A stretch of DNA of 64,000 nucleotides from assembly GCA_934167755.1 (NCBI GenBank), contig CAKPLT010000001.1, positions 62,001 through 126,000 of the forward strand, read 5' to 3'. Source of the DNA: an uncultured Clostridia bacterium (GTDB lineage Bacteria; Bacillota; Clostridia; TANB77; CAG-508). Positions 59,833-64,000 of this stretch are shown here, piece after piece. A program made the translations under genes and the position numbers. The notes under the pieces are model-generated. The model saw nothing but the letters and a program-made list of their open reading frames with translations. It was not told the origin of the DNA and did not search any database. Within the stretch, counting starts at the first letter, position 1, and every line of letters begins with the position of its first letter.

Positions 59833-61341
59833 ATGGCAAGAGGAAAAAGATATGAAACAGAAGGAAAGCTGAACTATCAAAAAGTATTTGCAGTTATTAT
59901 TGCAATTGCAGTTATAATTATGTTCATATTTATAATAAAAAATGTATTAAAAGAAAGAAAAAAAATAACAAAGGACTATGAATATTTTGCATTATATGCA
60001 CAAAATAAATGGGGAGTAATAAACCAAGATGGAGATGAAGTAATACAACCATCATACCAAGAAATGATAATAATACCTGACAAAACAAAAGATGTTTTTT
60101 TATGTATATATAATATAAACGAAGAAACAGGAACATACCAAACAAAAGCTATAAATAGTAAAAATGAAGAAATTTTAACAGGATATGACCAAATAGAAAT
60201 ACTTGATAATATGGACAAAAATAATAATGTATGGTATGAAGAAAATGTTTTGAAAGTAGAAAAAAATGGAAAATATGGTTTAATAGATTTATTAGGTAAA
60301 GAACTATTACCTGTAGAATATGATGAAATAACTGTATTAGATGGGATAGAAAATAGTATTCTAATAAAAAAAGATGATAAGATAGGATTAGTAAATGATG
60401 CTGGAAGTATAATAATTGAATGTAACTACAAGGAAATAAAAAATATAGGAAATACATATAAGGATGGATACATAACCATAGATGAACAAGGAAAATATGG
60501 AGTTGTAAGTGCAACCAAAAAACAAATATTAGAAAATAAATATGAAGAAATAGAACAAAAGGCATTAAAAGAATACTATTTAATTAAAGAAGATGGAAAA
60601 GAAAAATTAATAAATTCAAAAGGCGAAGTAATAATAGAAAATGGATTTGACGAAATAAAATCAGCAACAACAAATGGAATAATATTTACTAAAAATAATT
60701 TATATGGAGAAATGGATACATCAGGAGAAATAATATTAGAAACAATATATCAAGATTTAAAAGAAGCAAATGACGGAATATATATAGCAAAACAAAATGA
60801 TAAATATGGAATAATTGATAATATGGGAAACATTCAAATACCATATGAATATCAAGGTATAACATATAATGAAAAAGCCAAATTATTTTTTGCAGAAGAT
60901 GCAGAATATAAAACATCAATAATTGATAGTCAATATAATATAAAAACAACAGGTATATTGACAGAAGTAAATACAGATGATGAATATATAAGGATGAGAA
61001 TTGACGACGAATATAAATACTACAATTTAAAAGGTGAAGAAATATCAAATATAAAAGCATTAAAAGATAATACTATATTTTTAAGCAAAAAAGATGGCAA
61101 ATATGGATATATAGATAAAAAAGGAAATGCAGTAACAGAATTTATATATGATGATGCAACAGAACAAAACAAATATGGATATTCTGCAGTAAAAAAAGAT
61201 GGATTATGGGGTTCAATTGATAAAAATGGAAAAGAAGTAATAGAACCAAAATATAATTTAGAAGATAATTTAAAAATCGATTTTATAGGTAAATGGCACT
61301 TAGGAGAAGATTTAAATATGAATTACTATTGTGAAAAATAG
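59833..61341 (+). CDS. WG-repeat protein, membrane-anchored
   Basis: The protein has 502 residues from the ATG at 59833, about 10 bp after GAGGA. One N-terminal helix (about 18-38) precedes a series of WG-type repeats of about 30-40 residues: QNKWGVINQDGDEVIQPSYQ, NGKYGLIDLLGKELLPVEYDE, DDKIGLVNDAGSIIIECNYKE, QGKYGVVSATKKQI, NDKYGIIDNMGNIQIPYEYQG, DGKYGYIDKKGNAVTEFIYDD and DGLWGSIDKNGKEVIEPKYN. Such repeats form beta-structures of unknown role. Probably exported and cell-surface. Confidence 0.85.
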   Translation: MARGKRYETEGKLNYQKVFAVIIAIAVIIMFIFIIKNVLKERKKITKDYEYFALYAQNKWGVINQDGDEVIQPSYQEMIIIPDKTKDVFLCIYNINEETGTYQTKAINSKNEEILTGYDQIEILDNMDKNNNVWYEENVLKVEKNGKYGLIDLLGKELLPVEYDEITVLDGIENSILIKKDDKIGLVNDAGSIIIECNYKEIKNIGNTYKDGYITIDEQGKYGVVSATKKQILENKYEEIEQKALKEYYLIKEDGKEKLINSKGEVIIENGFDEIKSATTNGIIFTKNNLYGEMDTSGEIILETIYQDLKEANDGIYIAKQNDKYGIIDNMGNIQIPYEYQGITYNEKAKLFFAEDAEYKTSIIDSQYNIKTTGILTEVNTDDEYIRMRIDDEYKYYNLKGEEISNIKALKDNTIFLSKKDGKYGYIDKKGNAVTEFIYDDATEQNKYGYSAVKKDGLWGSIDKNGKEVIEPKYNLEDNLKIDFIGKWHLGEDLNMNYYCEK

Positions 61342-61397
61342 CCAGGAAACAGAAAGAAAACAAAAAATTTTTTTCTAACTGGAGAGAGGAATAATAT

Positions 61398-62627
61398 ATG
61401 GAGCTAAAGACAAAATATCAATACACACATTTTATATACCCTTATGTGATAAAAGAAAGCAAATATATAAAATATTTAATAAAACTACTAAAAAATGAAA
61501 ATTGTAAATTGAGGATATTTAGAAAAGAAAAAGATTTAAATATATATTCATATTTCTCATATAGAGAAAGAAATTATATGTTTAATAGCTTCAATTTAAG
61601 CAAAACAAGATTAACCAGATTTAAAGAATTACCATTAGAAACAAGGGCTGCGATTTTAGCAAAAGATTCTTGTACAATATTTGAATATAATATAAAAAAA
61701 GATATACAAGGTAAAACATCAGAAAGAAATGGAATATTTTTCAAAATACCTAAAATTGAAATAATATGTTTCAATACAGGAATATGTTTTTTATGTATAA
61801 AAACTAATATTGAAGAAAGTGATAAATTTTCAGATGTATTAAATTTTAATTATAAATTTAGAGATATTAATCAAGAATTTGCAAATATGAACAATTATGA
61901 CAATATTAGAGTACAAACAGATTACTTTAGTGATGTAAAATATTTTAAAGAATTTATAGAAAACATAACAGGGCCTATAACAGAAACTATGAAACTTAAT
62001 ATAAATACAGAAAGATTTTTTACATTTTCATATGTATGTATAGATCAAGAAAATTGGAACAATACAAGTCAATTTGAGCAAATAAGTAATAGTTATATGA
62101 GATTTTTAAACATTTTGCCAAATGATAATAGTATAAATTATTCAAAAGAAGATATGAAGATAATATCAAAGTGGAAATATGCAAAATTGGGAGTAACAAA
62201 GCAAGGTGTAACATTATTTAGTTCAAGTTATGATATGAATAATTATACAAAATTTCCACAAGAATTTGAAGAACAATATTTATATACATATATACTAGCT
62301 ATTTACACAAAAATTTATCTAAATAAAATAAATTTAGACTTTAGGCAAGAAATTAATGTAAGAAAAGTACGAAAAGAATTTATAAAATTCACTCAGACAT
62401 TATGGGTTAGTGAAGTAACATCAGAAGACACAGGATCATTATATTATCAAAATTTAAAAGAAGTATTAGAGTTAAATGAAATTTATTTTGACACAAAAAA
62501 TAAATATGATATTTTATATAAAGAAATGAATATAGAAAAAACAGCTAAAAACAATATAATAATTACAATTATATTAATAGTTACTTTAATAATAAACACA
62601 ATAAATATATTGTTTTTAGGAAAATAG
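61398..62627 (+). CDS. Tail-anchored protein of unknown function
   Basis: The protein has 409 residues. It is mainly soluble, with many Tyr/Phe/Asn residues, and ends in one C-terminal helix (about 383-404) preceded by YDILYKEMNIEKTAKNN. That end resembles the C-terminus of CorA-like or tail-anchored clostridial proteins, but there is no GMN motif, so it is not a CorA channel. GGAGAGAGGAATAATAT precedes the ATG. It is 56 bp after the WG-repeat gene and may be co-transcribed with it. Family not recognised. Confidence 0.6.
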   Translation: MELKTKYQYTHFIYPYVIKESKYIKYLIKLLKNENCKLRIFRKEKDLNIYSYFSYRERNYMFNSFNLSKTRLTRFKELPLETRAAILAKDSCTIFEYNIKKDIQGKTSERNGIFFKIPKIEIICFNTGICFLCIKTNIEESDKFSDVLNFNYKFRDINQEFANMNNYDNIRVQTDYFSDVKYFKEFIENITGPITETMKLNINTERFFTFSYVCIDQENWNNTSQFEQISNSYMRFLNILPNDNSINYSKEDMKIISKWKYAKLGVTKQGVTLFSSSYDMNNYTKFPQEFEEQYLYTYILAIYTKIYLNKINLDFRQEINVRKVRKEFIKFTQTLWVSEVTSEDTGSLYYQNLKEVLELNEIYFDTKNKYDILYKEMNIEKTAKNNIIITIILIVTLIINTINILFLGK

Positions 62628-62690
62628 AGATAATCAATTATTATTACAGTGGTATAAAATTAATATATAGGAAAAATATAAAAACAAAAG

Positions 62691-62730
62691 AAGTTGATAT
62701 ATAATATTTAAAATGTATATATCAACTTTA
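62691..62730 (+). terminator. Hairpin before acpS, probable terminator
   Basis: The 13-bp perfect stem AAGTTGATATATA / TATATATCAACTT is followed by a short T-rich tract (TATTTG). It lies between the gene at 61398 and acpS. Confidence 0.6.
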
Positions 62731-62770
62731 TTTGTAGGAATGAGAAAAATAAAAAGGAATAGGATAAAAA

Positions 62771-63151
62771 ATGAAAATAAAAACAGGCATTGATATAATA
62801 GAAATAGAAAGAGTAAAAAAATGTATTGATGAAACAGAAGGAAAATTCTGTGATAGAGTATATACGGAAAGAGAAATATGGTACTGTGAAAGCAAAAAAG
62901 CACAAAAGTATCAACATTATGCTGCAAGGTTTGCTGCTAAAGAAGCAGTATTTAAAGCAATTTCATCAATGTTGCCTGATAAGTACGATATCAATTGGAA
63001 TGACATTGAAATTTTAAATGACGATATTGGAAGACCATATGTAAATATATTAAATCATAATATAAAATCTGAAAATATAGATATTAGCATATCTCATTGT
63101 AAAGAATATGCAGTTGCAAGCGTGATTTTTACCATTGGGGACACTCATTAA
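62771..63151 (+). CDS. acpS: Holo-[acyl-carrier-protein] synthase
   Basis: 4'-phosphopantetheinyl transferase that activates ACP, 126 residues. IKTGIDIIEIERVKKCI holds the metal-binding aspartate, AARFAAKEAVFKAI is the second motif, and ISISHCKEYAVASVI is the C-terminal strand where AcpS proteins usually end. The last residues, FTIGDTH, and the stop are supplied by a 31-nt hairpin repeat and are identical to the end of SpoIIE. AAAAAGGAATAGGAT precedes the ATG. Confidence 0.92.
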   Translation: MKIKTGIDIIEIERVKKCIDETEGKFCDRVYTEREIWYCESKKAQKYQHYAARFAAKEAVFKAISSMLPDKYDINWNDIEILNDDIGRPYVNILNHNIKSENIDISISHCKEYAVASVIFTIGDTH

Positions 63152-63161
63152 TGGTAAAATT
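63125..63161. repeat. 31-nt hairpin repeat at the acpS 3' end
   Basis: TTTACCATT (63128-63136), loop GGGGACACTCATT (63137-63149), AATGGTAAA (63150-63158), with a few extra A-T pairs outside. It contains the acpS stop codon. The reverse complement is found exactly at 43089-43119. Confidence 0.9.
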
Positions 63162-63225
63162 TTTTATCACTTGGGACAAACATTAAAAATATTAAAAAAT
63201 TTTATAAAAAGAAAGAAGAGAGAAG

Positions 63226-64000
63226 ATGGAACTTTTTGATACACATTCACATTATAATGATGAAAAATTTGATGAAGATAGAGAACATATAATAAAAGAT
63301 ACATATGAATCAGGAATAACAAAATTTGTATGTGCAGGTTATAATATAGAATCGTCAAAAAAGGCTATACAAATGTCAAAAAAATACGAATTTATTTATT
63401 CGATTTGTGGTATTTCTCCTAATGATATTCCACAATCTGAGCAAGAATTGTGGAAAGATATAGACGAAATCACAAAAATTATAAAAGAAAATAAGTATAA
63501 TAAACTTGTAGCAATAGGAGAAATTGGACTTGACTATTATTGGAACAAAGATAATAAAGAATTGCAAAAAGAAGCATTTGTAAAACAAATAAATTTGGCA
63601 AATGAATTAGATTTACCAATAGTAATACATTCTAGGGATGCTTCGGTAGATACAATTAATATTATAAGAGAACATCCTGTAAAAAAAGCTGGAATATTTC
63701 ATTGTTGCCAATTTAATCAAGAAATGATAAAACAAGCACTTGAATTGGGATATTATATTTCATTTGCTGGACCAGTAACTTTTAAAAATTCAAAAAATGC
63801 ATCTGAAATAGTAAAAATGGTTCCATTAGAAAGAATTTTGATTGAAACAGATAGTCCATATTTAGCGCCAGAACCAAATAGAGGAAAAAGAAACGATTCT
63901 AGAAATGTAATATATATTGCTCAAAAAATCGCAGATTTTAGAGGTATACCAGTAGATAGGATTGCGGAAATTACATATAGCAATGCTTTAAAAATTTTTA
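63226..64000 (+). CDS. tatD: TatD-family metal-dependent DNase (3' end outside window)
   Basis: Metal-dependent nuclease of the amidohydrolase fold. The first 258 residues are present and the frame is still open at the window edge, so it is truncated by the window, not broken. Motifs are FDTHSHYND (HxH), AIGEIGLDYYW (metal Glu), LPIVIHSRDA, GIFHCCQFN, YYISFAGPVTFKN and ILIETDSPYLAPEPNRGKRND (metal Asp). GAAAGAAGAGAGAAG precedes the ATG. Confidence 0.93.
   Translation, partial: MELFDTHSHYNDEKFDEDREHIIKDTYESGITKFVCAGYNIESSKKAIQMSKKYEFIYSICGISPNDIPQSEQELWKDIDEITKIIKENKYNKLVAIGEIGLDYYWNKDNKELQKEAFVKQINLANELDLPIVIHSRDASVDTINIIREHPVKKAGIFHCCQFNQEMIKQALELGYYISFAGPVTFKNSKNASEIVKMVPLERILIETDSPYLAPEPNRGKRNDSRNVIYIAQKIADFRGIPVDRIAEITYSNALKIF

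Noticed and set aside
61398..62627. CorA-type magnesium channel
   Set aside because: Only the C-terminal end is vaguely similar. There is a single terminal helix and no GMN motif.
62691..62730. Riboswitch ahead of acpS
   Set aside because: It is a single AT-rich stem with no conserved aptamer-like core, better read as a terminator of the upstream gene.

Overview
The window is chromosomal DNA from a very AT-rich, spore-forming Gram-positive bacterium. It is most likely an uncultured Clostridia-type Bacillota: there is no outer-membrane machinery, and sporulation and germination genes are scattered throughout (spmA/spmB, spoIIR, ypeB, an alpha/beta-type SASP, spoIIE, CotF-like coat genes, GerM-like and Spo0A-like proteins, abrB). 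Most genes have strong AGGAGG-type ribosome binding sites. I did not compute GC content, and I cannot name the genus.

Layout. 1-8.2 kb: type IV secretion (T4SS) operon with three VirB2/TrbC-like pilins, a PrgI-like protein, a membrane-anchored VirB4-N-like protein, VirB4 ATPase and a giant VirB6/TrbL-like channel protein. 8.2-14.5 kb: ABC exporter, GerM-like protein, rsmI, abrB, spmAB. 14.5-14.8 kb: tandem Spo0A boxes, a promoter and a foldable non-coding segment. 14.8-21.4 kb: walJ, murA, spoIIR, UDP-sugar pyrophosphorylase, phosphohexomutase. 21.5-26.8 kb: ttcA-like, tRNA-Arg(CCU), tadA, SRP RNA, dnaX, ybaB, recR. 26.8-33 kb: glycolipid glycosyltransferase, ypeB, XRE regulator divergent from a second VirB6-like gene, SASP. 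33-38.5 kb: murF, a DnaJ-like gene, two unknown genes and the VirD4 coupling ATPase. 38.7-49.6 kb: yhaO/yhaN-like repair pair, prfA, pcrA, Spo0A-like regulator, coat proteins, M23 peptidase, mecA-like, radC. 49.6-54.9 kb: mreBCD, PBP2, minC. 55-64 kb: two spore-type small genes, spoIIE, a WG-repeat protein, unknowns, acpS and the 5' part of tatD.

How the genes fit together. The T4SS parts lie in three places between housekeeping genes: the core at 0-8 kb, a second VirB6 at 30 kb, and the coupling ATPase with two unknown genes at 35.6-38.5 kb. No relaxase, integrase or attachment site is visible. This looks like a resident secretion machine rather than an intact integrative element. Its XRE regulator has clear palindromic operators in front of the second VirB6 gene.

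Repeats are the other unusual layer. (i) A 31-nt hairpin (arm TTTACCATT, loop GGGGACACTCATT, arm AATGGTAAA) occurs at the 3' ends of spoIIE and acpS, where it supplies the last codons and the stop, and inverted in the pcrA leader. (ii) A second REP-like sequence, GTACCCGGTCCCAAATT, lies before the phosphohexomutase gene and at one end of a long palindrome. (iii) Two roughly 255-260 bp long-hairpin elements (54958-55221 and 58791-59045) share a nearly identical 26-nt apical loop. Their arms differ between copies but stay self-complementary within each copy.
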